Shown: positions 1-8,291 of the stretch, in pieces | Layout: each line of letters opens with the position of its first letter | Numbering within the stretch: the stretch's first letter is position 1 | Assembly: GCF_007713685.1 (NCBI RefSeq) | Contig: NZ_VMRJ01000002.1 | Span: forward strand, 806,001 to 870,000 | Direction: 5' to 3' | Source of the DNA: Hymenobacter setariae | Lineage (GTDB): Bacteria > Bacteroidota > Bacteroidia > Cytophagales > Hymenobacteraceae | DNA: 64,000 bases | Made by a program: the position numbers and the translations under genes | The notes under the pieces: generated by a model | What the model was told of the DNA's origin: nothing | Seen by the model: the letters and a program-made list of their open reading frames with translations, nothing else | Database searches by the model: none

Positions 1-3000
1 CAGGCTCAGGCCGAGCTAGCTCTGAGCCTGCTAGCGGCCGAAAAGTATCAAGCCAGTATAGAGGCTGCCCGGCGCTCGATGGCAATCGAGCCATTTGAAC
101 CTGAGCTGTACAGCACGCTAGGTAGTGCCCATGAAGGCCTGAAGCAATTAGCTGAAGCTCGCCAGGCCTACGCGGCGGGGCTCAAGCTGTTTCCATACAA
201 TGAAAATCTGTGGGTTAACCAAGGGGTTTTTGAGTTGAACCAACAGCAGACCGCCGCGGCGATGGCGAGCCTGCAGCGCTCGATAGAGCTGCGGCCGGCC
301 AAGGCAAGCGGGCACCGGCTCCTAGGTATCTTGGCGGCGCGGCAGGGCCAAACGACCCATGCCATGCTAAGCCTGCTGTTATTTCTGGCTATCGAGCCCG
401 AAGGGCCGCGCAGCAACGCCGTATTGGTTGACCTAGAGCGCTTGTCGCAGGGCGTTGCTATTATTGGTAAAGAAGACCAAACCGCCCCTGTAGCGCCCAA
501 TGCGGCATTTGAGGAGCTCGACCAGTTGATAACGAGCAAAGTGGCGCTGAATGCAGGCTACACCACGAAGGTGAAGTTTAAAGCGGCCATCGTGAAGCAG
601 CTGCAATTGCTAGTAGAGAAGTTTCCGCTGGATGCCGACCCAGCCAGTGACTTCTGGCTGCGGGCCTACGGGCCGGTCGTGAAAGCGCTACGGCAAGACG
701 ATAACTTAACGACTTTTACGTACCTCATCCTTAGCTCGGCCGATGATAAAATCGCGCAGCAGTGGCTGAAGAGCAATAAAAGTCGCCTCGAAAAGCTGAC
801 TACTGCCGTAAGCCAGCCGTTGCTAGCGCTACATAGCCAGCAGCCTCGGCCCACGGGCCCCGGCCAAGTAGCGGCGTGGTTTGATGGCCCCTACCTCGAT
901 GGCCTAGGTGCCGGCCAGCGCGATGCCAAAGGCGAAGTGCAGCCTACAGGCGATTGGCTGCTGATAGCTCAGAATGGAAATATCAGGCAGCGTGGTGCGT
1001 TTTCGGCAGCCAGCGAGCGAACGGGTAAGTGGCTGGTGCTGCGCCCCGATGGCAGCACTGAAACAGAGCAGTACTATGGCGCCAAGGGTGAGCGTGATGG
1101 TCCGAGTCGCTATTACTACCCCAGCGGCCAGCTGCAAAGCGAAGCCACTTACCGGCAGGGTAAGCTGGAAGGCGGCAGCAAAACCTTTACCGAAAGCGGG
1201 CAATTGAGTGAAACGCGGCAGTTTGTGGGCAACGACTACGAAGGCGACGCCGTGGACTATGCCCCGGGTGGCGCGGTTACTTTCCGAGCCAAGATGCACG
1301 CCGACAAACGCGATGGGCTACTCGAGCGATTTTATGCCGATGGCACGCCCGAAGTGCGCTCGTTTTATGCCCAGGGTAAGGCGCAGGGCGAGTTAGTAGT
1401 CTACTACCCCGACAAAACGGTAGAAAAGAAGGCTAATTTCGACCAAGACGAGTTACACGGCCCCTACATCACTTACTTCCCCAATGGCAAGGTGCGCGAA
1501 ACCGGGCAGTACACCCACGGCAAGCGCACGGGCCCCTGGAAAGAGTACTTTGCCAATGGCAAGCTCAGCGTAGAAGAAACCTACGATGCGACCGGTGAGC
1601 TGCACGGGCCTTACGTTGACTACGACATCCAAGGCCGCCACTACGCCACTACGCTGTACGAGCATGGCCGCATGGTGCGCCTAACCAACCTCGACGCGCA
1701 GGGCAAGCAGCTTGCCGACACCCCTTTAAAAAAAGGACGCACGGCCGTGAAAACCTATACGGCTGAGGGACAGCTTAAGGGCAGCGGTGCAGTAGAAAAC
1801 GGGCACTTGGTAGGAGAGTGGAAAACGTACTACCCCGACGGTACCCTGCACGAAGTGCAGCATTACGATGCCACTGGCACACGCACGGGTGTAGGTGAAG
1901 TGTACTACGCCAACGGCCAACTGCACCAGCGCCGCCACTATGGAGCGGGCGGCGTAGCCGACGGAGCTTTTGAGCAATACTATGCCAATGGCAAGCCCCT
2001 GCAAGTAGGATGGCAGCGCCAGGGCAAAGAGGAAGGCGTTTGGAAGTCATATTACCCTAGTGGCCAGCTAAGCCAGGAGCGAGAATACTTCCGGGGCGAG
2101 TCGAGTGGCCTGCTACGAATGTATGAGCCAGGGGGGAAGCTGGCTGAGGAGCGTCTCTTCGCCTTTGGTAAGCTACGCCAGCTCACTGCATATGACTCGA
2201 CGGGCAAAGTAATCGACCACTATGAATTGACACCGGCGGTTAAAGAGCTAGTGCTACACTACACCGGCACTAGTAAAAAGGTATTGAACCGGGCTACTGT
2301 TACAGATGGCCGCTACGAAGGCCCGACCACTTGGCTGCGGCCTGATGGCCAGCCCGAGTCGGTGACTACGCTGCGCGGCGGCCAGCGCTACGGCGCCTAC
2401 CGCAGTCAGTATGCCAACGGCCAGACTCAAACGGAAGGCCAGTACCTAGATGGCAAGCTCTATGGGCAGTTCAGCACCTATTACCCCGATGGCACGCTGC
2501 GTAGCCGCGGCCGCTACCTCGACGACGAGCCAGTAGGGGAGTGGGTGTACAACTTCTCTAATGGCAAGCCCCAGCGTGTGCAGGCCTACAACGACGAAGG
2601 CGAACTCGACGGCATCAGCCGCTACTATAACCCCGCAGGCGAGCTGCTGCTGGAGCGGCGCTACGAGCAAGACCGTCTGGTAGGCTTTGCCGGGCCGGGT
2701 GCGCAGAGCAGTGCCAGCAACAGTCAGGCGCTACCAGCCGCGGGCGGAGCCATCAAAACAATGTTCGCCAATGGAAAACCTGCCGCGGAGGAAGCCTACG
2801 CGCACAATTATCCGGGGAGCAATTTTACGTATTACTACTCCTCGGGGCAGGTATTCAGGCGGGTAGCCCACCAGCAAGGCTTGCGCCATGGGCTACAAGT
2901 AAGCTACTGGCCTAGCGGCAAGCTCATGGAAGAAGAGTCTTACCAAAACGGTGAGCTGCACGGCCGCTGCCGCTACTACCGCCCCGATGGCACCCTAGAG

Positions 3001-3117
3001 CGGGAAGAAACCTACCGAGCCGGCGAGCACTCGGGCCCAAGCATTGCTTACGATGCCCAGGGCCGCCCGCAGAGCACCGAGCAGTACTGGAATAACTCGG
3101 TCTATAACCCGCGCTAG
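1..3117 (+). CDS. TPR/MORN (YwqK-type) repeat protein, 5' end outside window
   Basis: The frame is open from base 1 with no stop, so the start lies upstream; the first ATG inside is at 79 but sequence before it already reads as TPR-like helix. About the first 130 residues look like tetratricopeptide helices. From about residue 290 to the end there are some 20 copies of a 22-24 residue motif of the form G-x-Y-x-x-Y-Y-x-x-G-x-x-x-x-x-x-x-Y, typical of MORN_2/YwqK repeats. These form beta-hairpin arrays; the molecular role is unknown in most proteins. TPR plus MORN suggests a protein-protein scaffold. It is followed after 93 bases by exported DUF3857 proteins. I cannot assign a function; YwqK naming as antitoxin should not be taken literally. 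Confidence 0.85.
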   Translation, partial: QAQAELALSLLAAEKYQASIEAARRSMAIEPFEPELYSTLGSAHEGLKQLAEARQAYAAGLKLFPYNENLWVNQGVFELNQQQTAAAMASLQRSIELRPAKASGHRLLGILAARQGQTTHAMLSLLLFLAIEPEGPRSNAVLVDLERLSQGVAIIGKEDQTAPVAPNAAFEELDQLITSKVALNAGYTTKVKFKAAIVKQLQLLVEKFPLDADPASDFWLRAYGPVVKALRQDDNLTTFTYLILSSADDKIAQQWLKSNKSRLEKLTTAVSQPLLALHSQQPRPTGPGQVAAWFDGPYLDGLGAGQRDAKGEVQPTGDWLLIAQNGNIRQRGAFSAASERTGKWLVLRPDGSTETEQYYGAKGERDGPSRYYYPSGQLQSEATYRQGKLEGGSKTFTESGQLSETRQFVGNDYEGDAVDYAPGGAVTFRAKMHADKRDGLLERFYADGTPEVRSFYAQGKAQGELVVYYPDKTVEKKANFDQDELHGPYITYFPNGKVRETGQYTHGKRTGPWKEYFANGKLSVEETYDATGELHGPYVDYDIQGRHYATTLYEHGRMVRLTNLDAQGKQLADTPLKKGRTAVKTYTAEGQLKGSGAVENGHLVGEWKTYYPDGTLHEVQHYDATGTRTGVGEVYYANGQLHQRRHYGAGGVADGAFEQYYANGKPLQVGWQRQGKEEGVWKSYYPSGQLSQEREYFRGESSGLLRMYEPGGKLAEERLFAFGKLRQLTAYDSTGKVIDHYELTPAVKELVLHYTGTSKKVLNRATVTDGRYEGPTTWLRPDGQPESVTTLRGGQRYGAYRSQYANGQTQTEGQYLDGKLYGQFSTYYPDGTLRSRGRYLDDEPVGEWVYNFSNGKPQRVQAYNDEGELDGISRYYNPAGELLLERRYEQDRLVGFAGPGAQSSASNSQALPAAGGAIKTMFANGKPAAEEAYAHNYPGSNFTYYYSSGQVFRRVAHQQGLRHGLQVSYWPSGKLMEEESYQNGELHGRCRYYRPDGTLEREETYRAGEHSGPSIAYDAQGRPQSTEQYWNNSVYNPR

Positions 3118-3210
3118 TGCGCCCGGACCTGGGCTTGCTTAGGAGGCAGCAGACAAAATCTAGATTGCCTTTTTAGAGCGTATATTTTCGAGGTTAATCT
3201 ACTTATTGCT

Positions 3211-5163
3211 ATGAAATTACTCACTACTATTGCCTTGCTACTGGTTGGCTTGGCGGCAGCTACGGCGCAAGGCCAAGCGCTGCCGCCGCTAGCCGAGCTG
3301 CAGCGCCAGTATCCAGGCCAGCAGGCGGCGTACGTAACGCTACGTACCGACCTCACGGTCGAAATTCGCCACGACTCGGTGCAAGTACTGGCGCACCATT
3401 TGCACGATATGGCGCACCTAGGAGACCATTCGGCGCCTTATGCGCTCGACCAGGTGTATAGCTCGCATTTTAGCAAGCTACAGAAGCTGGAGGCGCGCAC
3501 GCTGGTGCCCGTGCCCGGCGCGGCCGATAAGTATAAGCCCCTGCGGGTAACGGCCTTCAAGGATAAGTTTGACATGCAGGAGGGCGTATTTTTTGACGAT
3601 ACACGCGCTACTTCGTTCAGCTTTCCGGCCGTGGCCCCGGGCGCCCGCACCATCACCGACTACACCATTCGCCACCCCGATGGGCGGTTTCTGATGCCGT
3701 TTTACTTTGGCTCGTACGTGCCCGTGCGGCACGCCGAAGTCACCATTACGGCCCCTAAAAGCGTGCAGCTCAATTATAAGCTGTTTAATGCCGAGCAATT
3801 GGCCATTAAGTTTTCCAAGCAGGAGCAAGGTAGTAACGTAGTCTACCGCTGGACGGCCGACAACCTGCCCGCCGCCCCGCGCGATGCCGATGCTCCTAAA
3901 GCTGCTTACTACCTGCCGCACCTGGTGTACTACATCGAGCAGGCCACCGTGGCCGGGCGCCAGCAGCAGTTCCTAGGGGGCGTGCCGCAGCTTTATAACA
4001 TGTACGCCGACTTTGTGCGGCGTATTCAGCCCCACGAAAGCCCAGCTTTGAAGCACCGCGTCGATTCGCTAGTGGCTGGCGCTGCCACACCCGAAGAAAA
4101 GGCCCGTCGCATCTACTACTGGGTGCAGGATAATGTGCGCTACATTGCTTTTGAGCAGGGTATGCGGGGCTTTGTGCCCCACGCCGCAGGGCTGGTATAC
4201 GAGCGCCGCTATGGCGACTGCAAGGATATGGCCAACCTCACCACCGAAATGCTGCGCTTGGCAGGCCTCAAGTCCTACCTCACGTGGGTGGGTACTCGCG
4301 ACCTGCCCTACAAGTATGGCGAACTGGCGACGCCTGGCGTGGATAACCACATGATTTCGACCTGCGAGCTTAGCCCTGGTCAATACACCTTCCTCGACGC
4401 TACTAGCAACCACACGCCGTTTGGCATGCCGTCGGCCTTTATCCAGGGTAAGGAAGGCTTGCTGGCCCTCGATGGGCAGCAGAGCAAGGTAGTGCCTATT
4501 CCGGTGGTGGCGCCGGCCCGCAACGGGGCCACCGACCGCTCGGTGGTGACTCTCGACGGCACTGGCTTGCGCGGTACTGGCGAGTTGGCCTTTATGGGAT
4601 ATGCCAAGGTAAACCAGAGCTACGCCCTAGGTGGCCTCGACCGGGTGCAGGAACCTAAGTACGTGAAAGCCCTGCTGGAGCGCGGCAGCAATAAGTTCTT
4701 CGTAGATAAATACGCCTTGCAAAACCTGGAGGCCCGCGACCAGCCCCTACGCCTCACCTACGACTACCGCCTGCAAGACTATGTGCAGAAGCTCGACGAC
4801 GAGCTTTACATCAACCTGAACCTAGAGCGCCCACTGGCCCACGACCGGCTCGACTCACTGACGCGCCGCCTGCCTCGCGCCAATGAGTTTGCGCACACCG
4901 ACCGCACTCGCACCGAACTGGTAGTGCCCGCTGGCTACGAGGTGAGCTACCTGCCGCCCGCCGCCCAGGCCGGCGATGCAGCTGGCCCGCTGGCCTTCCG
5001 CATCAGCTACGAGCGCCAGGACGACCGCATCATTCAAGACCGCGAGTTGACGGTAAACTATTTGCTGCTGCCTACCAAGCAATTTAAGCAGTGGAATGGT
5101 GTGGTGGATAAGCTAGGCGCCGCCTACCGCGAGATGGTGATTCTGAAAAAGAAGAAGACCTAG
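3211..5163 (+). CDS. Exported DUF3857 / transglutaminase-like protein
   Basis: 650 residues with a clear signal peptide (residues 1-20, ending near ATAQ). An N-terminal DUF3857 beta domain is followed by a transglutaminase-like core: motif YYWVQDNVRYI at about 302-312, catalytic Cys337 in RRYGDCKD, His380 in DNHMI and Asp396 in FLDAT, so the papain-like triad is intact. A C-terminal beta region (DUF2569-like position) follows. Such proteins are periplasmic or surface proteins of Bacteroidota, possibly cross-linking or cleaving peptide bonds; the substrate is not known. The TAG stop lies inside a CCTAGG palindrome. The next gene, 59 bases on, is a paralogue without the catalytic residues. Confidence 0.9.
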   Translation: MKLLTTIALLLVGLAAATAQGQALPPLAELQRQYPGQQAAYVTLRTDLTVEIRHDSVQVLAHHLHDMAHLGDHSAPYALDQVYSSHFSKLQKLEARTLVPVPGAADKYKPLRVTAFKDKFDMQEGVFFDDTRATSFSFPAVAPGARTITDYTIRHPDGRFLMPFYFGSYVPVRHAEVTITAPKSVQLNYKLFNAEQLAIKFSKQEQGSNVVYRWTADNLPAAPRDADAPKAAYYLPHLVYYIEQATVAGRQQQFLGGVPQLYNMYADFVRRIQPHESPALKHRVDSLVAGAATPEEKARRIYYWVQDNVRYIAFEQGMRGFVPHAAGLVYERRYGDCKDMANLTTEMLRLAGLKSYLTWVGTRDLPYKYGELATPGVDNHMISTCELSPGQYTFLDATSNHTPFGMPSAFIQGKEGLLALDGQQSKVVPIPVVAPARNGATDRSVVTLDGTGLRGTGELAFMGYAKVNQSYALGGLDRVQEPKYVKALLERGSNKFFVDKYALQNLEARDQPLRLTYDYRLQDYVQKLDDELYINLNLERPLAHDRLDSLTRRLPRANEFAHTDRTRTELVVPAGYEVSYLPPAAQAGDAAGPLAFRISYERQDDRIIQDRELTVNYLLLPTKQFKQWNGVVDKLGAAYREMVILKKKKT

Positions 5164-5222
5164 GGTATCGACTAAGCGATTGAGTAATAAGAGTAATAAG
5201 CGCTATAATTAGTATCTGCTTC

Positions 5223-7229
5223 GTGCCTACTTCTCCCTATTTCCGCAGCGTGTTGCTGCTCAGTGCCCTACTACCAGCGCGCTTTGCGTTGGCGCAAAAG
5301 AAAACCAGCCAAGCGCTGCCCAGCCAGCTGCACTACGCCGCCTACCACTGGGATGAAACGCGCCACCAGCGCCTACCCGTGTCGGCCGAGGAGGCCACGC
5401 TGCCTGCTGTGGTACTCAAAGACTTCACTGCCACCGAGTTCTACTTTGACCCGGTGCGCAAGGGCATGCGTGAGTTCACGACCGAGCACCGCATTGTGCG
5501 CGTGAACACGGCCGACGGCATCGAGCAGTACAACAAGCTAGCCGTGCCCGTGCTGCCAGGGGGCGCCACCGTAGCGGTACGAGCACGCACCATCAGCCCC
5601 AAGGGCGTGGTGGTGGAAGTGCAGCCCGAAAGCATGAAGGAACTCAAGAATGAGGCGGGCGCAGGCGATTACCGGATTTTTGCCCTCGAAGGCGTCGAGA
5701 ACGGCAGCGAGGTAGAGTACTACTACACCCGCGAACGTGGCATGAGCCACTTTGGTCGCGAGGTTTTGCAGGGCGGCACGCCCGAGCACGATGTGGCGTT
5801 TGAGCTCATTGCGCCCACGACGCTCACCTTCGAGGCCAAGGTTTATAACTCGACGGCCAAGGTGCAAACCGATACTCTAACGGCGGGTAAGCGCATTTTG
5901 CGCGTGCAGGTGCCCGCGCTCGAGGCGCTGCACAACGAGGCCTTTGCCGAGCCCAAGGCGCACCGCGCCCGCGTCGAATACAAGCTGGCCTACGTGGCCA
6001 ACAAGGGCGACGCTCGCCAGTTTACCTGGGCCGATGCCAGCCAGACCATGCACCAAGTAGTGTATACGCTGAGCAAGGACGAAGCCAAGGCCGTGAGCAC
6101 CGTGCTGAAAGCTGCCAACGCGCCTGCCGGGGCCAGCCTGCCCGAGCGCATAGCAGCGGTAGAAAGCTATGTGAAGCTCAATTACAACCTAGACCCCAGC
6201 GCAGAGTCCGCTCTCACTCGCGTGGTGGCTACGCACAATGCGCCCGAGCTAGGGTTTGTGCGCCTGCTCGGGGCTTTGTACAAAGCCCTAGGGATAGAGC
6301 ACGAGCTAGTGGTGAACACTGACCGAAGCGAAGTGCCCTTCGATGGCAGCTTCGACACCTGGGGCTACCTCGACAACTTTTTCTTCTATTTTCCGGCTAC
6401 CAAGCAGTACTTAGCGCCGAGCCGACCCGATTTCCGCCTCGGTATGGTACCTCCCGGCTGGACGGGCACGCCTGCGTTATTCATCAAAACCATAACCCTA
6501 GGCAGCATAGAATCGGCAGTGGGTACGGTGCGCGAGGTGGCAGCCCTGCCCGCCACCGCCAGCCCGCACAATATGGCCGTGCAAGTGAGCTTTGCGCCCA
6601 CGCTGGACAAGGCAACTGTGCACCTGCACCAGGAGTTTGGCGGCTACCACGGCGCCCAGCTGCAGGCCATCTACCCACTGGTGCCTGCCGACAAGCAAAC
6701 CGAGCTACTGCTGGAGCTGCAAAAGCCAGTAGTGCCCGACGGTACTTTCCTCAAAACCACGGCCAAAAACGGCGAGCGTGGCCTCAACATTCTCACTAAA
6801 CCGTTCACGGTCGATTCGGACCTCGAAAGCGCGAGTCTGCTCGACAAGGCGGGGCCGCGGTACTTATTCAAAATCGGCACGCTCATCGGGCCTCAGACCG
6901 AGCTCTACCAGCAGGAAGCCCGGCAGTTTGACGTAGAGAATGACTTCAACCGCGAGTATAGCCGCCAACTAGTGGTGGAGCTGCCCGCCGGCTACTCGGT
7001 GCGCAACCTACAAGACCTCAACATGGAAGTGAAAGCTGGGGCCGACCCGGCAGCGCCCGTTTATTTCTTTCGCTCGGCCTACACGCAGCAGGGCCAAAAG
7101 CTAACGGTAACTTCTACCGAGGCTTACCATCAAATTTATTGGCCTAAGAAAGATTTCGAGGCTTACCGCTCCGTCGTCAATGCCTCGGCCAATTTCAATA
7201 AGATAGTGTTGGTGCTAGAGAAGAAATGA
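5223..7229 (+). CDS. DUF3857 transglutaminase-fold paralogue lacking the catalytic cysteine
   Basis: 668 residues starting at a GTG; I see no ATG that would keep the hydrophobic leader (VLLLSALLPARFALA), so GTG is chosen. Layout follows the upstream protein: DUF3857 beta domain (about 60-260), then the transglutaminase-like helical core near 300-400. Where the active paralogue has YGDCKD this protein has THNAPELG, and the entire protein contains no cysteine. It is therefore very unlikely to be an active transglutaminase or protease and may be a binding or partner subunit of the neighbour. The stop overlaps the next start (ATGA), indicating translational coupling. Confidence 0.88.
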   Translation: MPTSPYFRSVLLLSALLPARFALAQKKTSQALPSQLHYAAYHWDETRHQRLPVSAEEATLPAVVLKDFTATEFYFDPVRKGMREFTTEHRIVRVNTADGIEQYNKLAVPVLPGGATVAVRARTISPKGVVVEVQPESMKELKNEAGAGDYRIFALEGVENGSEVEYYYTRERGMSHFGREVLQGGTPEHDVAFELIAPTTLTFEAKVYNSTAKVQTDTLTAGKRILRVQVPALEALHNEAFAEPKAHRARVEYKLAYVANKGDARQFTWADASQTMHQVVYTLSKDEAKAVSTVLKAANAPAGASLPERIAAVESYVKLNYNLDPSAESALTRVVATHNAPELGFVRLLGALYKALGIEHELVVNTDRSEVPFDGSFDTWGYLDNFFFYFPATKQYLAPSRPDFRLGMVPPGWTGTPALFIKTITLGSIESAVGTVREVAALPATASPHNMAVQVSFAPTLDKATVHLHQEFGGYHGAQLQAIYPLVPADKQTELLLELQKPVVPDGTFLKTTAKNGERGLNILTKPFTVDSDLESASLLDKAGPRYLFKIGTLIGPQTELYQQEARQFDVENDFNREYSRQLVVELPAGYSVRNLQDLNMEVKAGADPAAPVYFFRSAYTQQGQKLTVTSTEAYHQIYWPKKDFEAYRSVVNASANFNKIVLVLEKK

Positions 7230-7738
7230 GCGGAAACCTTGCTACCTATTGGCCGCTACTTTTGCTTTTAGTGCTACTAAATGGCCTCCCAACAATGGCC
7301 CAGTCTACCAAGCCTGCCCCAGCTCTCACCTCACCTATGCAAGCGCATGCGCTGCGGCTACGCCCCGGCGACGACTTGCGCGAGGCCTTGCTGGCCTATG
7401 TGACGCAGCACCACCTAGGCGCGGGGGCGGTGCTCACGTGCGTAGGCAGCCTCACCGTGGCCACGCTACGGCTAGCCAACCAAGAAGGCCCAACCGAGTA
7501 CCGGGGTCACTTCGAGATAGTGTCGCTGGTAGGAACGGTTTCGGCCACGGGCGGCTCGCACCTGCACTTGTCGGTAGCTGATAGCACGGGGCGCACCCTA
7601 GGTGGGCACTTGCTGGCCGGCTGCCGCGTGTACACCACTGCCGAGATTGTACTGGCGGCGCTGCCCAACTTAGAATTTACCCGTGAAACCGACCCCACGT
7701 TTGGGTATAAGGAACTGGTAGTAAAGCCTAAGAAGTAG
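7226..7738 (+). CDS. PPC (DUF296) domain protein, exported
   Basis: 170 residues; hydrophobic leader (residues about 8-24, ending PTMAQ) then a PPC domain, known from plant AT-hook proteins and stand-alone bacterial proteins. The trimer metal-site signature GSHLHLSVAD and the downstream GGHL are present. In bacteria the role is unknown; some members bind a metal through the His residues. The start codon overlaps the stop of the DUF3857 gene by four bases, so the two are probably one operon. A signal peptide on a PPC protein is less usual and suggests a periplasmic location. Confidence 0.85.
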   Translation: MSGNLATYWPLLLLLVLLNGLPTMAQSTKPAPALTSPMQAHALRLRPGDDLREALLAYVTQHHLGAGAVLTCVGSLTVATLRLANQEGPTEYRGHFEIVSLVGTVSATGGSHLHLSVADSTGRTLGGHLLAGCRVYTTAEIVLAALPNLEFTRETDPTFGYKELVVKPKK

Positions 7739-7784
7739 AGTTTTGCGACAGTAAAGCCGGAGGAAAAAAATTTCCTAAAAAGCT

Positions 7785-8273
7785 ATGCCTACCGATACGC
7801 TCGCCATGCAGGCTTTCCGCCGCCAGGTGCTCAGTCCGCACAAGCTTCGGCTATTTATGCTGCGCAAGCTGCCACTGGCGTGGCTGGCTGGCCTGCGCCT
7901 CACAGCCCTCACATCTGAGGTAGCTACGGTTACGATTCGCTACAAGTATCTTACTCAGAACCCGTTTCGCAGTATCTACTTCGCGGCGCTGGCCATGGCA
8001 GCCGAGCTAGCCTCGGGTATTCAGGCAATGATGCACACGCAGGGCGGCGGGCCAGTGTCGATGTTGGTAGTGGGCTTGCAAGCCGAGTTCAGCAAAAAAG
8101 CCGTGGGCCTCATCGCTTTCACTTGCCCCGATGGCGATGCCATTGCGGCTGCCATAGCCGAAAGCCGCGCCACGGGCGAGGGGCGCACCGTGGTGTGCAC
8201 CAGCACTGGGCGCGACGAAGCCGGCGATATAGTAGCCGTCTTTCGGATAACGTGGTCGTTTAAGGCGAAATGA
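7785..8273 (+). CDS. DUF4442 hotdog-fold protein
   Basis: 162 residues, no signal peptide. The pattern (basic N-terminus, TIRYKYLTQNPFRSIYFAALAMAAELASG, then a glycine-rich helix and beta strands) matches DUF4442, a PaaI/thioesterase-like hotdog family. The likely role is acyl-CoA thioesterase or acyl binding, but no substrate can be read from sequence. Separated by 46 bases from the PPC gene and convergent with the diadenylate cyclase-like gene, leaving only 18 bases between stop codons. Confidence 0.85.
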   Translation: MPTDTLAMQAFRRQVLSPHKLRLFMLRKLPLAWLAGLRLTALTSEVATVTIRYKYLTQNPFRSIYFAALAMAAELASGIQAMMHTQGGGPVSMLVVGLQAEFSKKAVGLIAFTCPDGDAIAAAIAESRATGEGRTVVCTSTGRDEAGDIVAVFRITWSFKAK

Positions 8274-8291
8274 GGTTGCGCACGCGCGTCC

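Noticed and set aside
1100..3000. Repeats in the MORN gene as an assembly error
   Set aside because: The copies differ in sequence at many positions, as expected of diverged protein repeats, and the frame is intact.
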